From: JAZRUY01 sp045598845
GTDB lineage: Bacteria; Verrucomicrobiota; Lentisphaeria; Victivallales; Victivallaceae
Assembly (NCBI GenBank): GCA_045598845.1
Contig: JAZRUY010000131.1
Span: forward strand, 1-9,466
DNA length: 9,466 bases
Direction: 5' to 3'
Shown: positions 1-7,758 of the stretch, piece after piece
Layout of the letters: each line of letters opens with the position of its first letter
Numbering within the stretch: position 1 is the stretch's first letter
Program-made: the position numbers and the translations under genes
Notes under the pieces: generated by a model
What the model saw: the letters and a program-made list of their open reading frames with translations, nothing else
Told to the model about the DNA's origin: nothing
Databases searched by the model: none

Positions 1-965
1 CGTTTGATCCCAACGACCGTTCGACACTGGCCGGCCGTTCCGCCAATACTCTGATCGCCAGCGAGCAGTTCGAGCCCGGCTCAATTATGAAGCCGTTTAC
101 CGTCGGTAAGGCGCTGGACTGGGGAATTGTAACTCCGGATACTCATATATACTGCGAGAAAGGCCGGTGGGTTTACTGCGGCAAACGGTTGACGGATACT
201 CATGACTACGGCAATCCGACCGTGGCCGGCGTGATTCAGAAATCCAGCAATATCGGTACCGCCAAAATCGCGCTGATGATGGGCAACGAGCGGCTGTTCC
301 GGGCATTGGATATGTTCGGGTTCGGCCATAAGACCGGGCTTCCGCTTCCGAATGAATCGCGCGGCAATCTCCCGCCGGTGAGCCGGTGGGATAAACTCAC
401 CGTCACCAGGGCTTCCATCGGATACAGCGCGTCCGCCACATCGCTGCAGATCGCGCGGGCTTACTGTGCGCTTGCCAATCACGGCTGGCTGCCGCAGTTG
501 CGTCTGGTTGACCGGCTGGAGAATCCGGATACCGGAGAGGTGGAGCGGATCGCTGTCGAGCCTCCGGTTCAGATGTTCGAGCACCGGCGGGCGCTTCACG
601 ATTTGGTGGAAATGATGATCACGGTGACTCAGGAAGGCGGCACTGCGGTAAAGGCCGCCATTCCCGGATATGATGTCGCCGGCAAAACCGGCACCAGCCA
701 CAAGTATGTGGCGCGCAAGCGCGGTCCGGACGGAAAATTCACGAATGAGCCTTTCGGATATCTGCCCGGCAAGTACAATTCCAGTTTCGCCGGATTTGTG
801 CCGGCGCGCGATCCTGAACTGGTGATGGTGGTTAATTTCGATGAACCGCACGGCGCCCATTTTGCTTCCACGGTGGCGGCGCCGGTGTTTCGCCGGACCA
901 TGAGCAGAGTGCTGCGTTATATGAACATTCAGCCGGCCGAATCGCCGGAGACGGAGAAAAAATAA
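1..965 (+). CDS. ftsI: FtsI-type penicillin-binding protein (class B transpeptidase), 3' part
   Basis: The frame is open from the window edge (first full codon at base 3), so the N-terminal membrane anchor and dimerisation domain lie outside. What remains, about 320 residues, is the transpeptidase domain, which cross-links peptidoglycan stem peptides in the periplasm. All three active-site motifs are present in order: SxxK as Ser-Ile-Met-Lys (catalytic Ser codon 81-83, Lys 90-92, in the context EPGSIMKPFT), SxN as SSN (243-251), and KTGT (684-695). The end has the family pattern of SFAGFVPARDPELVMVV followed by TVAAPVFRR. No PASTA repeats follow. FtsI is favoured over the elongation enzyme MrdA because of the EPGSxxKPFT and VAGKTGT contexts and the adjacent mur gene, a typical division/wall-cluster pairing. 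The usual STFK tetrad is SIMK here. It ends TAA, and the next ATG starts on the last base of that stop. Confidence 0.9.
   Translation, partial: FDPNDRSTLAGRSANTLIASEQFEPGSIMKPFTVGKALDWGIVTPDTHIYCEKGRWVYCGKRLTDTHDYGNPTVAGVIQKSSNIGTAKIALMMGNERLFRALDMFGFGHKTGLPLPNESRGNLPPVSRWDKLTVTRASIGYSASATSLQIARAYCALANHGWLPQLRLVDRLENPDTGEVERIAVEPPVQMFEHRRALHDLVEMMITVTQEGGTAVKAAIPGYDVAGKTGTSHKYVARKRGPDGKFTNEPFGYLPGKYNSSFAGFVPARDPELVMVVNFDEPHGAHFASTVAAPVFRRTMSRVLRYMNIQPAESPETEKK
953..956 (+). promoter_or_regulatory. Ribosome binding site of the mur ligase gene
   Basis: GGAG lies 8 bases upstream of the ATG at 965, inside the last codons of the penicillin-binding protein gene. With the one-base TAATG overlap, this supports translational coupling of the two genes and fixes the start of the ligase. 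Confidence 0.6.
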
Positions 966-2389
966 TGAATACTGGATTGCCGGAAAAACTTCATTTCGTC
1001 GGGGTGGGCGGTATCGGTATGAGCGGGCTGGCGGCGATGTGCCGCCGCCGCGGCTGCCTGGTTACCGGCAGTGACCGCGGTGCTGACCGGCCGGAAAACG
1101 CGGCTTTGATCGGCGCTTTGAAGGCCGGCGGAGTCACGGTGTTTCCGCAGGACGGCAGTTTTGCCGCCGCCGGTTTGCCGGATGCCCTGGTTTATTCCAC
1201 CGCCATTGAAAATGACAATCCCGATTTTACCGCCGCCGCGGATGTCCGGCGTATTCACCGCAGCGGACTGCTTGGAATACTGATAGACGGTTTTCCCGGC
1301 TGCTCCGTGGCGGTTACCGGCAGTTGCGGCAAAAGTTCGGTCAGCGCGTATTTGGCGGAAGCGATGCTCAATGCCGGGAAAAATCCGGATGCGCTGGTGG
1401 GCGGGCTGGTCAAAAATTTCATTCGTCCGGGGCAGGCCGGAAATTATCGTCCCGGTGACGGTTCCGTACTGGTCTTTGAAGCGGATGAAAGTGATAAAAG
1501 TCTGCTCAATTATTCCGCCGATTACGCTCTGATTCTGAATATCGGCACCGATCATTACAGCAAATCCGAGCTGGCCGGGGTTTTTGCGGAATTTCTGCGG
1601 AAAGTACGCCGCGGCGCGGTGGTTTCCCGCGAAGTTTACGATGCGGTGAGCGGTCTGCTGCCGGCCGGATTCAGTTTGCCGCTGGCGGATTTCGACCTTT
1701 CTCCGCATTCCGGATCGCAATACTGGATTTCCGGCTACCGTCCCGGCGTTCCCGGCGGCACGGCGGAGGTCAACGGCGAATGGGCCCTGCGTCTGCCGCA
1801 GATCGGGTTTCATACCGCCGCCAACGCGCTGGCGGTTTTCGCCATGCTGGAAATGACCGGAATCGCGTCCGGCGCCGCCGCGATCGCCGCGCTGGAACGT
1901 TTCGGAGGAGTGTGGCGCCGCTGTGATTATGCCGGGCGCCCCGCGTCCGGCGCCGCGGTTTATGACGACTACGCCCATAATCCGGAGAAGATAATTTCCT
2001 GCCTCGGCGGTATCCGTGAAAGTACTTCCGGCCGGCTTATCGCCGTATTTCAGCCTCACGGGTACGGCCCTTTCGGTTTTATGCGCCGCGCTCTGTTCGA
2101 AGCGCTTGAAATCTTTCTGCGCCCGGATGACCGTTTTGTGATTATGGAGCCGTACTATGCCGGCGGAACTTCCTGTTTCAAGCCTTCCGCCGCCGAGGTC
2201 TGTGCGGAATGGCAGGCTGAATCCGCGCATTCCGAGACTTATCTCACGATGCCTGACCGCGCGGAACTGCGCCGCTGGATTGACGGCCTGGCCGCCGGAG
2301 GCGATGCGGTGGTGATAATGGGCGCCCGCGATAATTCGCTGTCGGGGTATGCCGCTTCGCTCACTGCGGAATCTGTTCCGACCAGATAA
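965..2389 (+). CDS. murC: MurC-type UDP-N-acetylmuramate--amino acid ligase, divergent
   Basis: This 474-aa protein has the three-domain Mur ligase plan. MurC adds L-alanine to UDP-MurNAc in the cytoplasm using ATP. Residues 11-23 (FVGVGGIGMSGLA) are the MurC-type UDP-binding Rossmann loop. The ATP loop is at 119-125 (GSCGKSS). EADESD at 172-177, NIGTDH at 192-197, FGGVWRR at 313-319, DDYAHNP at 334-340, FQPH at 362-365 and EPYYAGG at 395-401 all line up with MurC landmarks. Oddities: the ATP loop departs from the common GTHGKTT, the FQPH motif is followed by GYG rather than the usual RFT, and the C-terminus has MGARDNS (452-458) where classical MurC has a QGAGNIG-like sequence. The length is normal for MurC. 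It could be the main MurC in PVC-type form, a paralogue, or an Mpl-like recycling ligase. The N-terminal motif favours MurC. Its last 29 bases overlap rsmG on the other strand. Confidence 0.82.
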   Translation: MNTGLPEKLHFVGVGGIGMSGLAAMCRRRGCLVTGSDRGADRPENAALIGALKAGGVTVFPQDGSFAAAGLPDALVYSTAIENDNPDFTAAADVRRIHRSGLLGILIDGFPGCSVAVTGSCGKSSVSAYLAEAMLNAGKNPDALVGGLVKNFIRPGQAGNYRPGDGSVLVFEADESDKSLLNYSADYALILNIGTDHYSKSELAGVFAEFLRKVRRGAVVSREVYDAVSGLLPAGFSLPLADFDLSPHSGSQYWISGYRPGVPGGTAEVNGEWALRLPQIGFHTAANALAVFAMLEMTGIASGAAAIAALERFGGVWRRCDYAGRPASGAAVYDDYAHNPEKIISCLGGIRESTSGRLIAVFQPHGYGPFGFMRRALFEALEIFLRPDDRFVIMEPYYAGGTSCFKPSAAEVCAEWQAESAHSETYLTMPDRAELRRWIDGLAAGGDAVVIMGARDNSLSGYAASLTAESVPTR

Positions 2390-3032
2390 ACTGGCGTTCG
2401 CCTTGATTTTCCGGCAGTGAAAATTGCGCCGACGCATGCCAGCGCAGGCTGAACCGGTCCGCCGCCCTGCTCAGCGCCTCCATATCTTCGCTGACTTGCA
2501 CCGGGGTCTTGTAGAAAATAAATCTGCCGGTCCGCGCTTTGGGCATCTTGTCGCATTCGCTGACCAGCTTCATTCCCGGCGCCACCGCGCGGGCGGTCAC
2601 GATGTCGAATCTGCCCTGATATTCTTTTTTCCGGTTGAGTTCTATGCTTCTGCCCTTGACCGGGCGGATATTCTTCAATCCGAGTTCGTCCGCGGCCGCC
2701 GCCACGAAATCGATTTTCTTTCCGGTTGAATCAATGGCGGTTACATTGAGATTGCGCCAGGCCAGCGCCAGCACGAGCGACGGAAATCCCGCTCCGCATC
2801 CTATATCCGCCACCAGCAGGCGCTCCGTTGCTATTTCAGGAAAAAAATCCGCTATGCTCAGCGCATCGGCGATGTGCTTGACCGCGAATTCCTCCGCTCC
2901 GGTGATGCGGGTCAAATTAACATGCTGATTCACCGTGCACAGCATGTCGCGCAGTTTTCCGCAGCGGGCTGTGAATTTTTCCGGCTGCGGCACCCGGTGC
3001 GCATCGGCGTATTCGGCGAGATCAAATGCCAT
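2361..3032 (-). CDS. rsmG: 16S rRNA (guanine527-N7)-methyltransferase RsmG
   Basis: This 223-aa protein is a class I SAM-dependent methyltransferase of the RsmG (GidB) family, which methylates N7 of G527 in 16S rRNA of the 30S subunit. The family run NLTRITGAEEF...KHIADALS lies at 39-59. The SAM-binding glycine motif VADIGCGAGFPSLVLAL is at 74-90, the acidic residue ending strand 2 (AIDS) at 99-102, and the late RsmG motif TARAVAPG at 146-153, leading to the strand GRFIFYKT. The frame stays open up to an ATG at 3218, but that start would overlap the membrane-protein gene by 172 bases and add 62 residues with no family resemblance. The ATG at 3032 has AAGGAG 10 bases upstream and gives a normal length, so it was chosen. 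It is the last gene of the - strand run. Its end is antisense to the end of the mur ligase, leaving no room for an intergenic terminator. Confidence 0.93.
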   Translation of the reverse strand: MAFDLAEYADAHRVPQPEKFTARCGKLRDMLCTVNQHVNLTRITGAEEFAVKHIADALSIADFFPEIATERLLVADIGCGAGFPSLVLALAWRNLNVTAIDSTGKKIDFVAAAADELGLKNIRPVKGRSIELNRKKEYQGRFDIVTARAVAPGMKLVSECDKMPKARTGRFIFYKTPVQVSEDMEALSRAADRFSLRWHASAQFSLPENQGERQFIWSEQIPQ

Positions 3033-3042
3033 GGCGGAGCGG

Positions 3043-3049
3043 CTCCTTA
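3043..3049 (-). promoter_or_regulatory. rsmG ribosome binding site overlapping the upstream stop codon
   Basis: On the - strand the sequence is TAAGGAG, in which TAA (3049-3047) is the stop codon of the upstream membrane-protein gene and AAGGAG is the Shine-Dalgarno of rsmG. The GGAG is followed after three bases by CTCC, so a small hairpin could mask it until ribosomes terminate there. This site decides the rsmG start at 3032. Confidence 0.6.
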
Positions 3050-3595
3050 TGCGATACGGATGGTCAGCGCCGCCAGCAGCATCGCCGCTGCTTCCGCCGC
3101 GAACAATACGGCGAAGACTTTTTTCCATCCCCGTTCCGCGCATTTGCGGAAGATGTCGCGCAGCAGCGGCGGCTTGCCGGACACCGCGATTCCGAACAAC
3201 CCGGCAAGCCATGCGCATACGGATACCGCCGGCAATGCCGCGGCATGGAAATCAAAAGCGAAATGGACCGCGTAAAACGATGCGAGAATCATCGCTCCGG
3301 CTACGGCTCTGGCCATGGGAAAATCCACCAGCCATGCCGCCAGTACTCCGCCGAAATAGGCGATCAGATACAGCACCGCTTCCATCCCGCTGAAAAAAGG
3401 GGCTATCTCCTGCACATGCGGCACGCACAGCGCCAGCACCGCCCAGCCGATAAAGAGCGCCGGTATCCGCCGGCGGCAGAAACGTTCGTATCCCGGCAGA
3501 TTGTCAGTTCTTATCCGCCATATCATCGCGGCGGCGGCGGCATACACCGCTCCGAGTAGAAAAAATAAAATTCTGGCGATTAAAAATCTGTTCAT
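3047..3595 (-). CDS. Hypothetical six-helix integral membrane protein
   Basis: I do not recognise this 182-aa protein. It is strongly hydrophobic, with about six predicted membrane segments near residues 4-26, 43-61, 70-90, 94-113, 118-138 and 158-178. Between them are short loops: a basic and aromatic stretch after the first helix (WRIRTDNLPGYERFCRRR) and a basic amphipathic loop before the last helix (about 144-159). By the positive-inside rule these loops suggest cytoplasmic faces. No catalytic or transporter signature is visible. The start is well supported by GGAG six bases upstream of the ATG. The gene lies 27 bases after tatD and 14 bases before rsmG on the same strand, so it is probably co-transcribed with them. 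The composition matches its neighbours and there is no sign of transfer. An inner-membrane location is inferred; function is unknown. Confidence 0.75.
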   Translation of the reverse strand: MNRFLIARILFFLLGAVYAAAAAMIWRIRTDNLPGYERFCRRRIPALFIGWAVLALCVPHVQEIAPFFSGMEAVLYLIAYFGGVLAAWLVDFPMARAVAGAMILASFYAVHFAFDFHAAALPAVSVCAWLAGLFGIAVSGKPPLLRDIFRKCAERGWKKVFAVLFAAEAAAMLLAALTIRIA

Positions 3596-3601
3596 CTGCG
3601 A

Positions 3602-3605
3602 CTCC
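3602..3605 (-). promoter_or_regulatory. Ribosome binding site of the membrane-protein gene
   Basis: GGAG (within AAGGCGGAG on the - strand) sits six bases upstream of the ATG at 3595, an optimal spacing. It lies in the 27-base gap after tatD, which holds no convincing terminator hairpin. Confidence 0.55.
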
Positions 3606-3622
3606 GCCTTAACATATAGGAA

Positions 3623-4453
3623 TTACCCGCCGCTGTCAAGCGCGAAAAAACGCCTGGCGTTGCCGGCGGTCAGCGCCGCCAGCGATACGAAATCCGTGCC
3701 GCGTTCCTCCGCGACACGCAGCGCGGTAAGCGGCAGCAGACCTGGGGTGTTGCGTCTGCCGCGCCTGGGGCAGGGGGCGAGATACGGGGAATCCGTTTCG
3801 ATCAGCAGCCGGTCATCAGGTATTATTTTCAGCACTTCCCGCACATTGTCCGCTTTTTTGAAAGTAACAATGCCGGTTACTCCCAGCATGGCGCCGAGCG
3901 CCAGCAGCCGTTCCGCATCTGCTGTGCCGCCCGTGTAGCAGTGCACATAGAAGCGGCCGCCGGCGGCGGAAAAATCCCGCAGTGCCGCCAGCCCGTCGGC
4001 ATAGACCTTTCCGGAATTCTCCTGACCGCGCAGATGGATTACCGCCGGCAGTTCCCACTCCAGCGCCAGCGTCAGAAAATCATCCATTACCCGGCGCTGC
4101 TTTTCCGGCGTAACCCCGGAGCAGAAGTAGTCCAGCCCGATTTCCCCGATGCATTTCAATTTCGGATTGTTTCTGAACACATTGAAATTATTGCGTTTTC
4201 CTGAATAGTTTTCCGCGTCTTCAGGATGCACTCCGGCTCCGAACCAGATATTGTCCGCCGCTTCCGAGAACGCCGCCGCTTCCGTACTGCTTGCATAGTC
4301 GGCGCCCATCGCCATCATGCTCAGCGTTTCCACTGCCGCCGGCAGATGAAAATCCGGATCGTTCGCCGTTGCCAGCGCTTCATCGCGGTACTGTTTCGGC
4401 GGTATCGCCGGATCGCAGTGAAAATGACTGTCGAAAAGTTCCGGTACGGTCAT
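3623..4453 (-). CDS. tatD: TatD-family metal-dependent hydrolase (putative deoxyribonuclease)
   Basis: This is a TIM-barrel amidohydrolase-fold enzyme of the TatD/YcfH/YjjV family, whose studied members are metal-dependent DNases. In the 276-aa form the metal ligands are all present: HFH (His10, His12), GEIGLDY (Glu104), VIHLR (His140), HCYTG (His171) and ETDSPYLAP (Asp221). The family motif GVHPE is present, as is a PRRGRRNTP stretch after the last ligand, where the family usually has R/K-G-x-x-N-x-P. Start choice: the ATG at 4453 forms an ATGA overlap with the stop of the upstream AsmA-like gene and gives the short N-terminus usual for the family. An in-frame ATG at 4468 would add five residues (281 aa) and has a weak GGTGA six bases upstream, so it cannot be excluded. 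Which TatD subfamily it belongs to, and its natural substrate, cannot be read from the sequence. Confidence 0.92.
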   Translation of the reverse strand: MTVPELFDSHFHCDPAIPPKQYRDEALATANDPDFHLPAAVETLSMMAMGADYASSTEAAAFSEAADNIWFGAGVHPEDAENYSGKRNNFNVFRNNPKLKCIGEIGLDYFCSGVTPEKQRRVMDDFLTLALEWELPAVIHLRGQENSGKVYADGLAALRDFSAAGGRFYVHCYTGGTADAERLLALGAMLGVTGIVTFKKADNVREVLKIIPDDRLLIETDSPYLAPCPRRGRRNTPGLLPLTALRVAEERGTDFVSLAALTAGNARRFFALDSGG

Positions 4454-7400
4454 TTCCACATTTCCCATATTTTCACCGGGATCAGTTGCAGCGGCGCCGC
4501 CAGCTGGTCCAGCATGATCACCGGGTCATCTCGTCCTGCGTCCGGAGCCGAGCCGCTTAGTCCCACCAGATTGAGAGTGCCGATTTTCTGCAGCAGCGCC
4601 AGAAATGACTGATACGGCATTTTGTCCAGACGCATCACCGGATCGGCCGCGCATCCTTCTATCGGCATGGCCGTCTGAATACCTCCGGCGGTGACATATC
4701 CGGTCAGATTCAGGTCGCGCCGTTTGTTCATCGCTATATTGCCTTCGAAGTACACTCTGGTGAGTATGTCGCCGAAGAACACGCATTTATCCAATTCGCA
4801 GCGGCCGTTTTTCAGTTTCAGCGCCGCTTCCCCGCTGTTGAATTTGACGGTGAAGAGTTTCCGCCGCAGTGCCGCGCGGTCGATTTTTGTAACCGAAAGC
4901 ATATCCGGCACCGCATCCCATAGCCCGAACAGCACATCCGCCGGAAACAGTATGATGCGCCATACCGGCTTTTCTCCCAGACTGCTCGGTATCGACATTT
5001 TTCCGAAGCGGATGTGAAGATGTCCGGAGCCGTTGTCCGAAAAGCAGTTCCCCGTCCCGTCGTCCAGCCAGCGCATTTGCAGGTTAATTTGTTTTTGCCG
5101 GCACTGTAAATCCGGGTATTCCGCGTTTGCGGATGCTTCTATCAGCGGGGCCAGTTCCAGTTCGTCCTCCCCGTCCAGCCTGAGTTCATAGTGAATTCCC
5201 CGGCCCTGTTCATCCACGGCACTGAATGTTCCGTTGAATCCGCTGCCGTTCAGCGCCGTCCGGAACCGGCGCGACCGCAGAAAATTATTCCTTCGCTCCA
5301 GTTCTATATCCGAGTCCAGCGTCAGCCGGCCGGTTAAATGCGCATTGTCTATTCTGATTTTCCATATCTGGTCATCCGTGCCGTACAGTTCCGGCCGCAA
5401 CCGCTCGAAATTTTCCTCTCTCCGGCGCATTTTGTCGGCATCGTTTTCATTTTTCAGATCCGGCATCAGTTCCAGCAGTTCCGGCAGTTCCAGCGCTGAA
5501 AGCCGGATATCCGCTGTGCGGGGCGCGTCTTCCGCCGCCGGAAAAAGTTGCCCGTCGCAGTGCAGAATCTCCCGTCCTCCGCAGGTCAGGATTATATCCG
5601 CCGCGGGAATATTGATATCCCGGTTATCCCAGTTCAGTTCCCAATGTGAAATTCCGTTCGCTTCCGCCTTGCCGCCGGAATTGATGCCGTTCATTTCCGC
5701 CCTGCCTTTTGCTTTTCCGTTTTCGAATCTGTTCCGCAGTTCCAGTTCCAGTTCCGCCGAACCGGTGAATACGGTGCTGAAATCAGGTTGCACCCATCTC
5801 CGCAATTCTCCGCCGTCGATATATGTCAGATGCCATTTGCCGCTGTACTCGCCGCGGTCAAGTCTTAATTCCCCGGGGCAGCGTATGCGCGCCGCCGTTT
5901 TCCCGCCGCACCGCAATTCGGCATCCAGCGTATGTATATCAAGTTTGTTTTTCCGCTGCGAATAGGTTATTTCCGTTCGTATATCCGCCCCCGCTCCGGC
6001 GAATTCATTTTCACCCGCGGTTACCGCCGCTCCGTCCTCCAGTTTGATTTGCCCGGATAAATCCAGTTGCCGCCGCGCGCCGCTCCACACATATTTACCG
6101 TCCGCCCGTATTCCGCCTTTGGATAACCCCAGCTGTTCTCCTGTGAAAAGATTGACGAATCCGCTGTCGGCGGCGCAGTGAAAATCCGCCCTGAGTTTTC
6201 TTATGTTCCGCTTCGGCAGCCTGAATGAGCCGGAAAAGTTCATTTTGCCGTTTTCCGGGTGCGCTTCTATTCCGTGTATTATTATCCGGTTTTCATCTTC
6301 TATTTCCGCATTGAAACCCATTGTCATCGCCGGGAATTCCCGGTCGGTATGATTGAATTTCCAGGCGGATTCGCTGATTTCCGCACAACCGGAAATATTC
6401 ATTTGCGGAAAATCTTTCCCGCATGCAATCATCCCGTCGGCATCGATGGTTCCGACGGTCGGAAAGATGAACCAGTCCCGGATCAGCAGGTTCAGCAGCG
6501 TCAGATCGGTATCGCGCGCGGTTACGGCAAACCGTACCGGTGGTAAATCTTCTTTTCCGACAGTTCCGTAATATCCCGGGTCGGCCGCTGTTATTTTTGC
6601 ATATCCGCCGGTGTCCGGCTGGCTGAGGCGCAGTTCCAGTTCGGCAAGTTCGCCGCGGTTCAGTTCCGGTATCCAGTTCACCGCGTATTTCAGGTCGGCG
6701 GTGAATGCCGGCAATTTGAAACCGTGTTCTCCGGCATGTGATTCTCCTCCGCCGGAAATGTGCCATTTGCCCGAGCCGGAAATCTTTCCGGCATACCCGG
6801 ATATGAATCCGCCGCCGGTTATTTCAACCGCCGCCGGCGCGAATCCGGGTATCAGCCCGGTGATGCATGCCGTGGTATCGCCGGCGGCCCGGTCCGCGGT
6901 GACGGAAAACGCATATGCTCCGGCATCGGTAATCGTTCCGGAGCAGGATAAATTGCCGTTATGCGCTCCTCCTGCCGCATACAGCCGGTCGATTATTGTT
7001 ATTCCCGGTCCGCGGTGTATTTCCATCCCGACATCGGTAATATCGCTGTCATCCGAAGCGGCGATAAGTTCGGCTCCCAGCGAAACCCGCCGCGGCAGCA
7101 ATCCGGTTTCAAGGAAGCCCTCGACAGTTACTTTTATATTTTTTCCGTCCAGCGGAGTTTCGGCGCCGGAGCGCAGCGACAGTTTCCCGCCGCCGTGCAT
7201 TTTGCACGGCAGTCCGTCGCCGAATTTTTCCATGTTCAGGTATTCGAAATTAATTACCGCCGCATCCGCGCCGGCGGAATTGCCCAGGCCCATGCTTAAA
7301 GCGGAATTCCTGAAATCTATATCGGTGAAGTCGAAAAGGGCGCATTCTTCCGTGTTTTCCGTCATAAAGTCTTCCGGCAGCAGATTCACAGTGCCGCCGT

Positions 7401-7734
7401 TCACTTCCACATCGTTGAATCTGATTATGCGCTTCATCAGCGGAAGCAGCGAAATACAGCCCTGCACCGAATCAGCGGAAAAAACTTCCCGCCCCTGATA
7501 GCGTACTTTTACTTCCGCCGCGTTCAGATATCCGCTCAGCGGTTCAAGTTCCAGCGAATCGGCGGTGATCCGTACATCTGGGCGGAGTTCGGAAACGCAC
7601 GGCAGAACGCAGTGCAGTATAAAAAACTCATTGCTCAGCAGCGCGTACAGCACCGCGGCAACGGCGGCCAGTGCGGTCACAGCAACCATCAGCCGCTCGA
7701 AAATAAGACGGCATATGTCCCTTGGGTCATTCAT
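4450..7734 (-). CDS. AsmA/TamB-like large envelope protein
   Basis: This 1094-aa protein has a short cytoplasmic N-terminus and one membrane helix at about residues 14-36, with no signal-peptidase motif evident, so it is probably anchored in the inner membrane with a long periplasmic part. The sequence after the helix follows the AsmA N-terminal pattern: a VRITADSLELEPLSG-like strand, FSADSVQGCISLLPLMKR, then IRFNDVEVNGGTVNLL. The middle is a long series of alternating strands typical of the beta-taco-groove proteins AsmA, TamB, YhdP and YdbH, which are linked to phospholipid transport to the outer membrane. The last 200 or so residues carry the AsmA C-terminal pattern (a GEAALKLKNGRCELD stretch, a GNIAMNKRRDLNLTG stretch, then GCAADPVMRL near 1027-1036). 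It follows the 152-aa gene by 24 bases and overlaps tatD. The start has only a distant GGAG (13 bases), so translation may be coupled. Family call fairly sure; role inferred. Confidence 0.78.
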   Translation of the reverse strand: MNDPRDICRLIFERLMVAVTALAAVAAVLYALLSNEFFILHCVLPCVSELRPDVRITADSLELEPLSGYLNAAEVKVRYQGREVFSADSVQGCISLLPLMKRIIRFNDVEVNGGTVNLLPEDFMTENTEECALFDFTDIDFRNSALSMGLGNSAGADAAVINFEYLNMEKFGDGLPCKMHGGGKLSLRSGAETPLDGKNIKVTVEGFLETGLLPRRVSLGAELIAASDDSDITDVGMEIHRGPGITIIDRLYAAGGAHNGNLSCSGTITDAGAYAFSVTADRAAGDTTACITGLIPGFAPAAVEITGGGFISGYAGKISGSGKWHISGGGESHAGEHGFKLPAFTADLKYAVNWIPELNRGELAELELRLSQPDTGGYAKITAADPGYYGTVGKEDLPPVRFAVTARDTDLTLLNLLIRDWFIFPTVGTIDADGMIACGKDFPQMNISGCAEISESAWKFNHTDREFPAMTMGFNAEIEDENRIIIHGIEAHPENGKMNFSGSFRLPKRNIRKLRADFHCAADSGFVNLFTGEQLGLSKGGIRADGKYVWSGARRQLDLSGQIKLEDGAAVTAGENEFAGAGADIRTEITYSQRKNKLDIHTLDAELRCGGKTAARIRCPGELRLDRGEYSGKWHLTYIDGGELRRWVQPDFSTVFTGSAELELELRNRFENGKAKGRAEMNGINSGGKAEANGISHWELNWDNRDINIPAADIILTCGGREILHCDGQLFPAAEDAPRTADIRLSALELPELLELMPDLKNENDADKMRRREENFERLRPELYGTDDQIWKIRIDNAHLTGRLTLDSDIELERRNNFLRSRRFRTALNGSGFNGTFSAVDEQGRGIHYELRLDGEDELELAPLIEASANAEYPDLQCRQKQINLQMRWLDDGTGNCFSDNGSGHLHIRFGKMSIPSSLGEKPVWRIILFPADVLFGLWDAVPDMLSVTKIDRAALRRKLFTVKFNSGEAALKLKNGRCELDKCVFFGDILTRVYFEGNIAMNKRRDLNLTGYVTAGGIQTAMPIEGCAADPVMRLDKMPYQSFLALLQKIGTLNLVGLSGSAPDAGRDDPVIMLDQLAAPLQLIPVKIWEMWK

Positions 7735-7758
7735 CCGACGGCAGTTACTCCGTCCGCG

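Noticed and set aside
81..860. 259-aa open frame on the - strand opposite the penicillin-binding protein gene
   Set aside because: It is a shadow of a gene with intact SxxK, SxN and KTGT motifs. It is rich in His and Arg, with no family resemblance.
929..2437. 502-aa open frame on the - strand opposite the Mur ligase gene
   Set aside because: It lies wholly against a gene with many recognisable catalytic motifs. Its translation is Arg/Gly/Ala-rich with no domain, as expected from the complement of GC-rich codons.
3033..3218. Longer N-terminus of RsmG starting at 3218
   Set aside because: It would overlap the membrane-protein gene by 172 bases and add unrelated Arg-rich sequence. The ATG at 3032 has its own AAGGAG.
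5234..5965. 243-aa + strand frame opposite the AsmA-like gene
   Set aside because: It is again a serine-rich shadow (complement of Glu/Gly/Ala-rich codons), without motifs.
6611..7498. 295-aa open frame on the + strand opposite the AsmA-like gene
   Set aside because: It is Ser/Pro-rich low-complexity translation in the complement of a 1094-aa frame with family patterns at both ends. No start signal was noted.
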